Assembly: GCA_015680685.1 (NCBI GenBank)
Contig: MNCI01006080.1
Coordinates: 245,448-309,447 of the forward strand
Source: Gnetum montanum
Taxonomy: Eukaryota > Streptophyta > Gnetopsida > Gnetales > Gnetaceae
Direction: 5' to 3'
Length of the DNA: 64,000 nt
Shown here: positions 34,146 through 47,500 of the stretch, one piece after another
Numbering within the stretch: position 1 is the stretch's first letter
Layout: each line of letters opens with the position of its first letter
The notes under the pieces: generated by a model
Told to the model about the DNA's origin: nothing
Database searches by the model: none
Seen by the model: only the letters and a program-made list of their open reading frames with translations
Translations under genes and position numbers: made by a program

Positions 34146-35171
34146 GCTTTATTCATTTATTAGTGTGGAACTTCAATATTTATTTTGTTTCATTTTTCAT
34201 TTTAGAACTGCTATATAATAATTCTTTTATGTTCATGGTGTTTGATGGGTCTAGATACATTTTCATTCAGAGTCTTTCTTTATTCTTTCTTGCTAATGGA
34301 ATATTAAATACATGCCTTGAGTAGAGCCACTGAAGAGCAGTGTTAGAATTACTTTGACTCAAATAACAATGAATTGGGTATGTACCATTGTCGATTGAGT
34401 ATCCTTATTCCCTTGGATGAAAGGGCTTACAGGTCCCATGTTTGATCCCAATAGGCCACCACTGAGATATACAAGCATTATACAAAAGTTTGTTGAAATT
34501 ATACTGTTTTAATGGATCCATAGGGTCTAAGATGTAATTAAAAGCAGTTTCAATTTCATTTCCATTTGAAAAGGATTTTTATGTTAAGTTTGAAATTCAT
34601 TCTACAGATCATTTACTAAAATTTGAAACCATTAATTGTAGCTTCCCTAAGTAATCACTTTTAGAAATAGTGTTTGGATGTTAAAGGGCATCATCTCCTT
34701 GGTTAACAAGCTTTGATTTTGTAACTTGGAGATCATTTGAATCCTGGCAATAATATCCTGTAGTCCTTTCTTCATTTCTTTGAATTTTACTATGCATGCT
34801 CAAATTTGTTACTGTCAAAATGTTAATGCACAAGATGAGTTGAGTGGCACTGTTCTTGCTTCAACATTTTGGAACATGGTTGCATCTCTCAAAATGTCAA
34901 AGTCTATCACAAATCATAACCAGAATTATGGTGACTGAAAAATTGTGGATATGTAGGCTGGTACATGTTCCTTATGCATTTTTTTAAAATTAATTCTTCT
35001 GCTTGACATCCAAGTTTACTGTTTTTGACATGTGGCTTTTGAGTAGTTTGAATTGCCATCAGCTGATGCAATTATAAATTCAGCATAAACTAATTTCTTA
35101 CTTTATTGTTTAAGCTTAAATATAGCATATAATGTTTTTAAAGGTTTTCTGTTGCCGCTTTTCCTGACCAG
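34146..35171 (+). other. Intron end upstream of the coding start
   Basis: No coding sequence was recognised. It contains the SINE-like unit at 34,390-34,535 and ends with TTGCCGCTTTTCCTGACCAG (35,152-35,171), a strong acceptor-like sequence. Confidence 0.45.
34390..34535 (+). mobile_element. tRNA-headed SINE, family with 52,235-52,375
   Basis: A tRNA-like segment with GATTGAGTATC and a box B-like TGTTTGATCCC (34,438-34,449) is followed by CACTGAGATATACAAGCATT, ACAAAAGTTTGTTGAAA and GGGTCTAAGATGTAA. The same ordered motifs occur at 52,278-52,375. It is flanked by unrelated AT-rich DNA. Confidence 0.6.
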
Positions 35172-35258
35172 GTCTTTTCATTGAAATAATCTTTCAAGGT
35201 GCTTATGCATGTAGCATGAGCTGTTGGGGATGAAATTTGATTTAAGAAGACTTATAAG
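35172..35258 (+). other. 5' untranslated part of exon 2 (proposed)
   Basis: It lies between the acceptor-like TTCCTGACCAG and the ATG at 35,259. In-frame stops lie upstream of the ATG, so no longer N-terminus is available in this exon. The ATG is preceded by AAGATGG context, with G at +4. Confidence 0.45.
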
Positions 35259-35501
35259 ATGGAAGAAGCCTCTGGAGATACAGGAGCATCTGAAGTTGAT
35301 ACTCTCAGTGATCAATGGTTGCAGATGAATATCATAGACAAGGTGCAATCAATGCATTTGGCTTCTCCGGAACATATTCCAGACACTGGAAGTCGAATGT
35401 TTAGCAATGATGACATTTCACCCCAATCTGCATCTCAGATGTTGTGGGAAACTGGAGTGTTGTCTTGCAGGATTCCTAATGGTTTTTACTCGGTGATTCC
35501 T
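35259..35501 (+). CDS. Kinase gene coding exon 1 (residues 1-81)
   Basis: ATG at 35,259. It starts MEEASGDTGASEVD and ends LSCRIPNGFYSVIP at donor CCT|GTATGT, phase 0. The N-terminal 60 residues are acidic and Ser/Asp-rich, probably disordered. IPNGFYSVIP is the conserved entry to the EDR1 domain in this kinase group. Confidence 0.92.
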
Positions 35502-38500
35502 GTATGTAATTTTCCTGGAAGATGAATATTTGTTATTTTTGCAAATCATTATTGGTTTTTTCTTTTTTGTTTGGAATTTGTTTATTGATTTTTTTGGCAT
35601 TATTCTTGACAATTTTCACATTTATATTTCTATGCGTATTTTTAAATGATATTTGCAATAAAAAATTTTAATTGACTGTTCTCATTCTTTTTGAGGCCTT
35701 GCATTGTCATGCTCTGGCTTCCTGTTCTTCAAGGTACTATTATAAGCCCATGTGTTTAATGGTGTTGAACAGCACTTTTCTGCCAATGCTACTATTAGGG
35801 CAGTTTAAAATTTTAAAAGTAGGAATTATATGGAAGTTTGGGTTTTGATAGTTTATTAATATTGCTGTTATTTTAAATTTATGAAATGTCAGTGTTAATG
35901 GTAAATACAAAATTGCTGTTTTTTAAACTGTGATGTAGGATAAAATGTTGAAGGCACGATTTACTACAATTCCAACGCTGGATGAATTATGTGCATTAGG
36001 CATAGAAGGTTGTAGAACTGGTCTCATTCTTGTAGATTCAAAAAAGGATAAGCGAGTAGCCAAATTGAAACAGTTCACTGTGGCATCAGTGAAGGGTTTA
36101 AGCTCAAATCCAGCATTGGTAGTAAAGAAGATAGCTGAAGTGGTGAGATGCCTCTGCCCCAACATTTTATACATTACTTGGAGATTATATAGCTTCTGTC
36201 ATCGTTTTGTTACACTTGTTTTTTTTCCCTTCGCTTTTTATAAACTCATGACGTGTGAATTGTACAAAGGTTTTTTCCTTTCTTGCAGTAATCAGTGCAG
36301 CTCCGTTCATTTGAAATGCCTTGAAATTTCAAAGTGAAAACAGAAATAGTTACATCTAGTATGCAAAGAAGCTAAGTGTCAGATAATATATCAATGGAAG
36401 TACATATGAAATAATGATATAGTGCTAAATAAACTAACATGATCGTGAGTTCATTTCTTTTAAGAGCACTAGTTTTCCGTCATGCTTGATTGAAATTTTA
36501 TTGTTTGCGATTTTCAGAGGCTGTAAAAACAGTTGGAAAAATATTGCTGTGAATTGAACAAAAACAGCCAAGAAAGAGTGAAAAGTAAGCAGCAACACAC
36601 ATATTTATGTGGCAAACACAGATGGTTCAAATTCTAGGTGTCTTTTACCTATTTCTCATTCCAGATAACAAAGCACACTCCTAGATTACTCGACGCCACA
36701 TAAGAGCTCGATCAGACAAATCTTTTTTAGTTATCATTTCCCTTTTTAGGCAGGGCTCCTCCTCTCTGGACAAAAGCTGCGACATAAGACGTATGCCTTG
36801 GTATGGTAAAACCCCTGTCTACCTAGAGGTTTCGAGAGGTGTGCTGGCAGACGGTAGTAGAGGGCATCAGGTTGCATCAGGGGCACATCAATAACATTAG
36901 ATGTAAAACAAATCAACATTATAGGAACCAATAAAGATTTGACCAACAGCAACAACTACAACCGTTCTATTGAACTATCCGTTCACCAGCAACAGCTTGG
37001 ATTTCGTCCACTGGCACTTGGTGGCCAACTAGATCCCCTAGGTGGGCACTCAATAGCACAATGACTACTCCACAAGTTCATGCCGTTGCTCATTGCTCCA
37101 CCGGTGGTTTGTGACACAATAGCATTTGCACCCATTGCCTTCAATTGGCAATCTATGAGTTCCTGGTCAGCTTCCACCTCTTCTCATGATCCATAATGTC
37201 TTTACCAGTGAACTGGCTTCCTCAACAAGTGTGAGTCTATTCATCTGGAGGCAAAAACACCGTTATATTATGACTCCATGGAAATCAGAATTAGCCAAAT
37301 CCCCATACCAAGCCATATGACATAGAAACTTTGCAAAAGAAACCGATGTAACGTTATGGACTTATAGTCCCTGCAGACACTGCAACAACAGAACCAAAAC
37401 TGAAAGAATTGAATAACCAAGGCAGACTAGATTAGAAAAGAATAGATGCAGCATTTGTAGAACAAATTTTTGGAAAGAAATGGACACAAGAATGATGAAA
37501 ATGCAAGGACAACAACAAGGCAGAATAGAAAGGGAAGGAAGAAAAAGAGTTTCCCCTTACAAAAACAACCACTTGCAGAAACCGTCTAACTTTGCAGAAA
37601 TGAACTTTTCTTTCAAAGCCTTGTGGAAACAGGCACTTGCAAAACCCTCAAATGCTTGCAGAAACCCTCAATTTGATCTTGCTTCAAACCCTGAGATGAC
37701 TCTTGCTATGGCCAAGCAAGATGAGATGGCAAGATGTAGCAGTGGGAAAGGCCTGTTTATATGTATTTGGTGGGTATAGGTTTGCACATCTCCTTGGAAC
37801 CTTTTGTTCTAACCGTCTTGTTGCCTCTATGCTATCAGCATGGGCTAACTGTTAAGGTAGACAAAGGATTTGATGATGATTCACTATGACCAGCTGTCTA
37901 TCTGACAACAAAATCCCCATATTTTTACTGTGCTCCTAGGTGACAAACCATATTCTCTAACCTAGTGAACTATGCCTCACTAATCGTTCTATTTTAAACA
38001 GCAAAAAAATTATGTAGTTACAAATTCCCTCTAGTTAACATATATTGATTTAAAAGGTTACAACGCCGGATATCTCTTCCTGTGAGTTATGTGACATCCA
38101 TCTGAAATGCTAGTGATGTTGTTGGGTTATGGCCTTCAAAATAGATATGCAAATTCTCATATTTCTTCACCACATGGGATCCTTGGTTTAAGAACTCAAT
38201 GTTTCGGTACCACACGCTTGGTGCCTCTTTTTATCCAGTTTAAACTTTCTTTTGTTTACAAACTTTGTTGCTTCTTCAAATGCTTCAGGCTTGTTCCATA
38301 TAAATATTATCTTTAACGTATCCGACGGCAGATTTCACATGAATATAATGACTTTCTTGCTGTTAATGTGATTAAGATATGAAAAGCAATAATTGGTGGT
38401 GTCAGGGCGAAGCCTTCTTTAAGTCAATTTCTTAATTTAGGTTTGTATTTGTCCATAGTATCATTTACTTTGACTTTTATAGTAAACACCCATTTATCCT

Positions 38501-41500
38501 TCACAATGTTTCTATCAGGTGGCTGTGAGGAAAATTCCCATGCTTGCCTTTTTAACATTATCTTGGTTTCAACTTCCATAATTTGTCTTTAGTGAGGAAT
38601 CTTCATTATTGTTTGAGAGCTTTGGGTATTGCGTTCTCTTGTAGGTTAGTTTAGGCTTATCAATATTCATGATTGCTAACGGACCAATATTCTTTATTGT
38701 CGTCTGCTACCATTTCTGCTTTCTTCTGTACATCGTGATGAGGGTAAGCTTCATATGTCTAATCACTTGATAAACAGTCTTCTCCAACTGTTTCTTACCC
38801 ACTGTTATTAATAAAGGTAGGTTAAAGTAATTCACTGGATTCTTCAACCTGTGAACCTTCATGAATGTAAGGTATGTGGACTTTGTGGTTCCTATTTCGT
38901 TGAATTTGTACATCACTTTTCGAATTTGATTTTTGATGGTTTTCATGAAATGCTAATTCCTGTTCATTCCAAATGATGATTCGTGAGATAACTAGTTTTT
39001 TAGCTTCTGGGTCTCATAAATGATATCCTTCTGGGTTTTAAGCATACACAGCTAAGTATTCTTCCAGAGCTTTCATGTTTGATTTTACTTGTGAATGCAA
39101 CTGAAAATATACTTTGCAACTAAAGATTTTAAATGACCAATACCAGACTCACGGCCAGTTCTTTAATGGTTTTGTTCTTTCTTTCGACATCACCATTCTT
39201 TTCTGGGTCATATGCTACGCTGATCTAATGAATTATCCCTTTTGTCTGTAGATAATATTAAACTTTTTCTATCATATATTCATTTTTATTATAGGAGCCA
39301 TTGATGTACATAAAAAAAAAAAAAAAAAAAAAAACTTACAACCATCCTTAGTTTCTACATTTTGATAACTCTCTACATCAGTACGATTGAGCTCTAAACT
39401 TACAACCATCCTTAGTTTCTATCAACCTTTGCTGCGGAAATGATGTTCTTACATGTTAATCAAAAGTTCATGACTTGTGGAAAGCAAGGTCATATCTGTT
39501 TAGTTGAGGTAAGTCAGGTAAGGCTCGAACCGTAAGTGGAAGCTTGAACATGTAGTCTTTGCTCAAATGTCCTAATTGTGTGTGCCACAAGCAAGGTACA
39601 TCCACTATATACTATGGTAACAATTATTTTCTTTAGGGGTTTTAATTGGTACATGCCATTTCTTTCCTCCGATTCTGTAATTTGCTCATGTTCATTGTAT
39701 ACAATAATACATCTATCTTTTTCATCTTTGTCTTGTAAAATGTCACCCAGTGGAAGATTATGCCTTTTGAGGGGAACGGTATAAAATTCGTTCTTAGTCT
39801 GAATGAACTTATTCTCAAATCTTTTTATTTCGAACTCTTCAACTCCTTCATACTTACAGATTGCACCTGTGGGTGTAGGTGCTTTGATATATAATTGGAA
39901 GTGATAGTTTCAATAAAACAATCAGCAGATCAGATTTGACAATACACTAGAGAAGCTCTAGAGAAATTATTAGAACGCTGTAGATCTGAATAAAATGTTG
40001 GCAGAAAAAATATCGTGCTGTAGCGGATCAAATAGACACTGTAAATCACTGAAAAACCGCTGTAAACTCCAGCAAACATTTGTAGTAAAAGCAGAATGAA
40101 AACAGCAAAAAAAGAAAAAGAAAAAAAAAAGCACAAGAACACAGAGATTTATGTGGTTCAGACCCTTTTTACCCTACCTCCACAACAATGTTGATCTGCC
40201 TTCTATTCGACTCAAAACTTAAGGACACAAGCCGTCCTTATGGCTTTCCCAAGCACCCAATCTGTTACTCCAACAGATCTGAGACTCTTGTCTCCAAGGG
40301 AATACCTCAATACAATGCTTCCGCATCTAAAACACAAGCTTAAAGGCTACCCCAAGCCTTCTATTTATAAGGAAACATTAGGACCAAACCCCAATCCTAA
40401 CACATGTGGGATAAACATCACTTTACAAACTGACCCCTTTATATTATTTAATATTATTTAAAATGCAACATCCTTTTAAAAAACATAAAAGAAAATACAA
40501 CAAATAATACTAATGTATTTGTCTTCAATTTTCAAACACTTTGCTAGTCCTGAGTATAGTTTATTAAACAGCTCCTTATTAGCTGACCTATCGTGAACAA
40601 CCAAAGTCAATATACTACTCTTGATGATCCAGGTTTGCAATTTTTTCGTGTGAGATATCTTTAATAATTAAAATAGTTTTGTATTTAACCAAATTTTCTT
40701 TGCCTGTATTTCCTAGTTATTCCATTTTTAGCTATTATTTTAATCATTTTGATTATTGGGATTCTTCTGATTTATCCAATATAACTTTGTTTACATCTTC
40801 ATTCACTGACCATTCAAATTTCATACATTTAAAAGGTTGAATCATGTAATTTTTTCTCTGTTGAAGCAAGCTTACTGTTTTCTGTTTTAATAAATTTGTG
40901 AGTTTGCTTCCTGTTTTGTGATGTTTCTATAACACATCTGAATTAACAAATACCAAACAAATCGTAAGCTGTTGACACTTCTTGTATGCTTCCCAAATGG
41001 TCTTTATATAACACTACCAAATAATTACTATTTCTTGCATTCACCCCTTCTATGTCAATACCAAAATATAAGTTAGTAATACTCACTATGAAAACTCTTC
41101 CAGATCATTTTCAGTGTTCAATTTCATGTCACATGCCAGGAATAAATGTCGCAAGCATCTGCTCAGTTTCTGCCAAGGGACTAAAAAAGAAGAAACCTGG
41201 AGGGGAAAAAAAAAACATTATTGCAGTTGTTTTGAACATTCCCTTTTTTTGGTTCATTCTTGTGCATCTTTGTTGCTTTCAATCCCAGCTGCAGTTTCTT
41301 CTGTTTGTTTGCTGCCATACTACCAGTGTCTTAAATTCATAATGTATAGAATTAAATATTTCAGAATTTTATTTATATTAAAGTATTTGTATTGAATGAT
41401 ATGTTTGCTTTTTGGAAAGTGGATTCTATAATACTTAAAGGCTTATTAAATCGTACAGGTGTGTGACTTTTATGGAGGCCCTCAGTTAGAAGCAGGACCT

Positions 41501-44500
41501 TCCAAATCTGCATGTGAAGATATTGCATATTTTCAAGAGAACCATGGTGTCATGCTCTTGGGACAGACAAATAGTCGATCATGTCGGCCTCGAGCAATAT
41601 TGTTCAAAGTACTTGCTGATGCTGTTGGGCTGAGGAGTAAACTTTTGATGGTATATGCTTGCGTGAATCTTTAGTTCTAGATAGAGGCTCAAGTGTTACT
41701 GAGGAATAGCTTTTTCAAGATATGCTTATTTAGTTTACATTTATACAACTTATTAAAGACAATGCATATATTGACTTCTATGTCTTATGTAGCACCATCT
41801 ACAAGCATGGCTTCAAACATAAAGGTTAAAAGAAAACTAAGGATCTGCACTCTTCTACACAAAACCTAGAATCAAAAGGGTTGAAGATTAGGCAAAATAA
41901 AATGCAATACATGTAATGCATATTAATGAAGACAAAGATTAGAATTCAAAACCTTGCTCAATATAAGCAATTTAAATTTTCATGCCAATGTGGTATCACA
42001 CATTCTTAAAATTGGTATCTGCACGAACAATTTCGTCCATGGCTATAACTGTATTGAAATTTACTTGGGACAAAACAGCAATTATTAGTCATGTGGGACC
42101 CTTGATGCAAGAGTTTGTTAATCACTTTCCCTAATGTATCTAGATTAGTTTCTAGACCCACCAAAAGTTAAGTGATTTCTTTGTTTCCAAAGGTCAAGGA
42201 TCATTTCCAAAAGGTCAAGGATCATGTGCTGCCCAAGCACTGCAAATTTTAGTCGTACTTTGTGTTCCACCCAGTTATGCCCAAGCTACTGTACGATCTT
42301 GTAAAGACTTTGGCATTATAAAATGCGTAAAGTCTTTACAGGGTCATGACTGCCGCTTTGTTCATGCGCCATTTACCTGCATGCTGCACCAGTTGCTTCC
42401 TTCTTAAAGTACGTAAAGGGTTATATTATTGTAATAAAGTCTCCGTTTTTCCTAAGAATGTCCCAACATAAATCACGTCTTATATCAGGTGATTCTTTAG
42501 GATTAGAAGGATCATTTGGTTCATCGGATTTAAACGGTTTGCTAACTAAAATATTTTGACAATAGCTAAAAGAATCAAGGAATGCAAATATATGAATTCT
42601 ACAATATTTTTTGTTCGCACAACCTAAATTTCTATCTTGGTTTTAGAATTTCTGTAAATGCATTAGTTCTTTGGAAGAAGGACATTCTTCCCATTGATGT
42701 AGCAGTATTTCTGAAGCCTGACAGATGTACCAAGCTTGTAAAATGCATGGTTGGGAATTGTGGGCCTATGTATTCCAGAAAATGAGCGAGCACTAGCGGA
42801 TTGGGCATTCAAAAGTAGCAGCAATGGTCACTGCTTAAATTTTTCATGACATTATTACCAAGACAGAGAATGTTGTCGTTTACAGGAAAAAACATGGTTA
42901 CATAAATGATATGTGCACAAGGAAGCAGTTTTTTTTTTTTTTGGAAAAAGGTTGGGCCAAAAGAATATATTAAGAATAAGGAAAATGTGCAAACAAGGAC
43001 CTAAATCCAAAAACAGGGGGACCACACCTCCTCTGGGATTAAATCCCCAATCCCATGCCCACGCCTAAGGACACCCTCAGGTCGTAGAGGCCAGCTCAAC
43101 AAAAGTGCCTCCGGACTCAGGCTGAGTGCAACATACCGCAATTGAAACAGTAAAACATCAGTACCATCCATTTTGCTGGAAACAAAAACAGGGAAAAAAA
43201 AAACACAGACAGAAGAAACTCCAGGAGACAAGTAACAAACCAGACCAACATGTCACCCCAGGAAAGACCAACAACGACTCTGCAAATGATCCATGTGTAC
43301 TCCATTACTCCTGCTGGGACAGATTGGGGCAAATGCATCTGGCATGGACCCTGGAATGAACCCGGTCCAAGATCTCTCGTTGATGCTTCGAGTCCATGAA
43401 GGTAGTAGCCTGCTGGAACCTAATAAATTCCTCTTCCTTTGCTGTTTCTCTTCCACTGGCAGGTTACTTGTTTTATCTGGGTGGAACTCAGGAACAATCA
43501 AGTGAATATCGTCTGAGGGTGGGCCATGACACTGTCCTGTTAATATCCTAATTTCATAAGGGCACTATCCCTCCTGCAGCCAACACCTCACCTCAGTCTC
43601 ATGAGCCTGATTGAGGCACTCTTGCATTTGTTGCTCTTCCAAACTTGCCTTGGCCCTTTGCGCTTTAGCTTCCTCCTCCTCGTGTCTATGATCTGCCTCA
43701 TCCTAGAGTAGCTCTGCATGGATATCTTGGGTGAGTTTTGCCTCCCTATCCTATCAAAAATTGGCTTCTCGTTGCTTGTAATTTCCGTGCACCTCCTTAG
43801 CCTCCTCCTTTGATCCGGTGACACTTAGTTTTGGCTTTTAGCTTGAATGTCTAACATTTGTTGGAGGATAATTGCCTCTCACTTGATCTGCTCCTCGTCC
43901 TAGACCCTGGCCTCCATTTCCTCGATAGCCTAGTGAATCTTAGTTTCCAAATCATCTAGCCCTAGTCTTCTCGCACCATCCACCTCCCCCTTGATGGGAG
44001 GTTGTGCAGAGGATGAGGCTCCCAACACCCCTTCGGTTGGGGCCGATTGAGAAGAGGCACCTCTACGAACACGCCTTCGATTGTACACATGGGTAAGTGG
44101 CCCAGGGTGAATTGGGTGCTCCATAGGCCTTGCCACCCATCAAAGAGCTAGGATAAGCCTAGAGTGGCATCCTTTGTGCTGACGTCGTAGAGACTCCAGA
44201 AAATACTTCAGAAGATTCACTGGTTGCACTTCCCTCATACATCACATGAAAGCAAAGTGAGCGCCTTGTAGCTTCCACCTATTACTATATTGAACAATGT
44301 AGTGGTTAATTAATTCCACCGCTTCTTGCCACAGTGGATGTAGCTTTGACTGCTAGACTTGCTTGTTGGCCATCTTAGGAACGGGCCCATTGAAGAAACC
44401 TTGAGCATCATGTAGGCCTCCTCCCCTGGGCCAAATGACCTGCCTTGCTGCCAATGTCCCCAAGCACGTCACCAGTGCTTCCTTAGTGAGTGTTATCTGG

Positions 44501-47500
44501 ACCCATCTGAAAACAGTTACGTCCCCTCACCAATGTTGAAAGAAACTTCGGTCGGGAAACTTTGGTTCATCTACCAGAAGCGGTAGCATGTCAGCCCACT
44601 CCATATGAACAATGAGGTCCCACAACTGTCGTTTTTGATGAAACATCTCCACCTTTGGTTCAAATGTCGAAGTCACTCCAATGGCCATGGTTGACTCAAC
44701 CTATATTCTATGCACAAGGATCATGACTTGTGCTGGAGTGGGAAAAGGAGATGTATGGAAAATCCTGGCGTTTCAAGCTTTCCAAATTTGCCATAGGACC
44801 ACGGTATGAAAGGAGTCCCTGTCACTTGGAGCGTAGGCTTAATATCAACTTTCGCCCAAACCTCAACAATGAAAGGGCAATGGAGAAAGAGATGTGCCAC
44901 AAACTCAATGCAAGACAAACAAAAGGGGCATTTATCATGATTTATTAACCCCCACACTACACGTAGGGGTAGAGTGTCCTGCAAACTAAGCCAAGAAAAC
45001 ATTTGATATTCTTTGGGAGCCTCCCTTGCCAAAGATGTTTCCACCCATCCTAGTGCAGGTACTTGAGCTTAATGGTGCTCGTGGGAGTCAAACCCATCAT
45101 TCCCTCTTGGAGTAGCTTATGTGCATGGGTATAGATGTTTCACCACACATGGGAGTCTCCAGGTGCCACCACCCACAAAGTGTACTTAGAAGTCATGATG
45201 TAGGCCCATTGCGGCTGGCTTTATGGTTCTTGCAATAGACGATTAATCAAGGTTTGATGTCCTATCAGGAGGACATCTTCAAATTTCAGCACCCCTAGGC
45301 CTCTAGTAGCTTTTGGTCGTGCCACTCTTTCCCAACACACTAAATGTAGACATGGCACCTTCCCCCAGAGCAAATGAAGTTCCAAATAATTTGGTTAATT
45401 TTGTTAATCACCCCTACTAGAAGAGTGGCCATAGAAGCAATGTAACTGGTGATGGCTAACAACACTGAAGAAGCTAAGAGGATCTTACCCTTATGTGTGA
45501 GGAATTGCACAGTCTAGTGCTTGATCCTCGACAACAACCTTTGAATCAGTTGAGTCCATGTGACTTGTTTGTTCCAAAAGAACATGGGAATACCCAGATA
45601 AAACTTGTTCTCTGAACCTGGTAAAATCCCGAGAGATTGGCATACCTATTGCTTAATTTGTGTCTCCGTATGAAGGAAATGCACTGTAGATTTCCCCAAG
45701 TAGGGTTGCAGCTCCATGTCCTGCGCTAAATGGGTTAGTGCATGGTTAATTGCTTAGGCTTGCAGCATTGTGGCCTTGTTCATGAGGATGGTATCATTAG
45801 TGTAATGTTTCGTGATGCATGTGGTGCCAACAATGCTTAGTCCCCACACACCTTCCTCCTTGCAATATAGTTGCATGGTGTCCATGACAATGCTGAATAG
45901 GTAGGGAGAAAGGGGGTCCCCTTGTTGTTATCCCTTGGTGGGGGAGGAAAAACCCCATTGCCGCCCACTGAGATCAAAGGAGTAGATGCTAGTTTGCTGG
46001 ATATTGATATAGAGGTTCATAAAGTGTTGGTGAACCCCTTTCCTTAGCATGATCTCATGGCGTGCTTGCCATTGAATAGTATCATAAGCTTTTGCGATAT
46101 CTAATTTGATGCACATACCAGGAAAAGAGGAACGTTTGATGGAGTGGACCGCTTTGTGTAGTAAAATTATCTAATCCTAAATGAATCTTCCTTTAATGAA
46201 CCCAGCCTAATGGGGACCCACCAAAGTAGGCATTAGAGGTTGTAGATTATGCACCGGAATTTTTGTAAGGACCCTTAGTAAGGTATTACACACCCCAATT
46301 GACCAGTAGTGAAGGGGTTGGGTGGGGTTGGGAATCTTTGGCAACAGGACAATACATGAATAGTTGATTTCCTTATGAACTTGTCCTCACCAAAGCATGA
46401 GATTAAAAGCATCTAGCATATTTTGCCCCATGACATAAAAAAATTCCCTAAAGAATTCAATTGGCCACTCATTAGGGCTCAAGGCTTTGGCAACCTTAAT
46501 GGAAGTCACAACCTTAGAGATCTTAGCCATAGTGATAGGGGTGATGAGAGAGGAATTATCTGCATCATTGACAACCTTTTGGATAGGAATGGAGAGGGGA
46601 GGAAACACCCCCAGACAAGATCAAACCCCAAAAATTTTGTATCTCATGGGCAATGTTCTGTGGTTGATGAAGGAAAGTAGAACCTTTGAAAATGCTATGA
46701 ATTTGTTTACCTTGGCAGTTTGCCTTGGGTGCCACAAAAAAGAAGCATGTATTATGGTCACCCTCTTTAAGATAGCAAACCTTGGATCGCTCCCTCTAGT
46801 ACTGTTCCTCCTTTGCATCTAAGCTTTGCAACTTCACTAGCAAGCTATGTTCCTCTTCGTCCAAGTGTTCCCTGTTTTCCTACTTGGCTTGGACAACAAC
46901 CAAACGTTGTTGCAACTAGCTCGTCCCTCAGAAAGAAAACTTCTGGGTAGCTTGCAAGCTCTTAATCTGTTTCTTTAAACCATTGAGGTCCTGTTTGAGG
47001 AAGTCTTGAGGGTTGGTGTTGGTGGTAGGATATTGGCCCCAAATCTCCTCAACCATTGGACACAACCAATCTTTGGAAAGCTAGGACCTCTTGAATCTAA
47101 ATGAAATTAGATGGGGCGTGTAGGCATTGGTGATCGAATAGACTAGTGCTTGGTGGTTTGATGCCTGTTGCTCATGACATTGGACTGTGACCTCATAGCT
47201 TATGAGCAACTCTGCATGAACCTAGGCTTTATCAATACGGGACATGATGTGATCATGGTCGCTCATGTTGTTGCTCCAAGTAAATTGGCAACCTTGAATT
47301 TCTAGGTCCACTAAATTGTGCCTTTGTAGAAATTGTAGTAATTCTTGACTTTCGAGGGGGGACTTAGATCCCAAATTGAAGCCCAATTTTTTCCAAGGGT
47401 GCAAGTGTTGGTTAAATTTCCTAATGATAATCCATGATTTGGAGTTAGGGATGAGCCCTGCAACTCTAATGATCTCATGTAATCTATCATTCCACACTTG

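Larger units (their letters stand above)
36143..41458 (+). other. Intron 5.3 kb with LTR and copia remnants
   Basis: GTGAGA donor and TCGTACAG acceptor. It contains an LTR-like region (36,530-38,050) and a truncated minus-strand copia element (38,380-40,538). A run of about 24 A lies at 39,311-39,334. 40,539-41,458 has nothing recognised. Confidence 0.85.
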
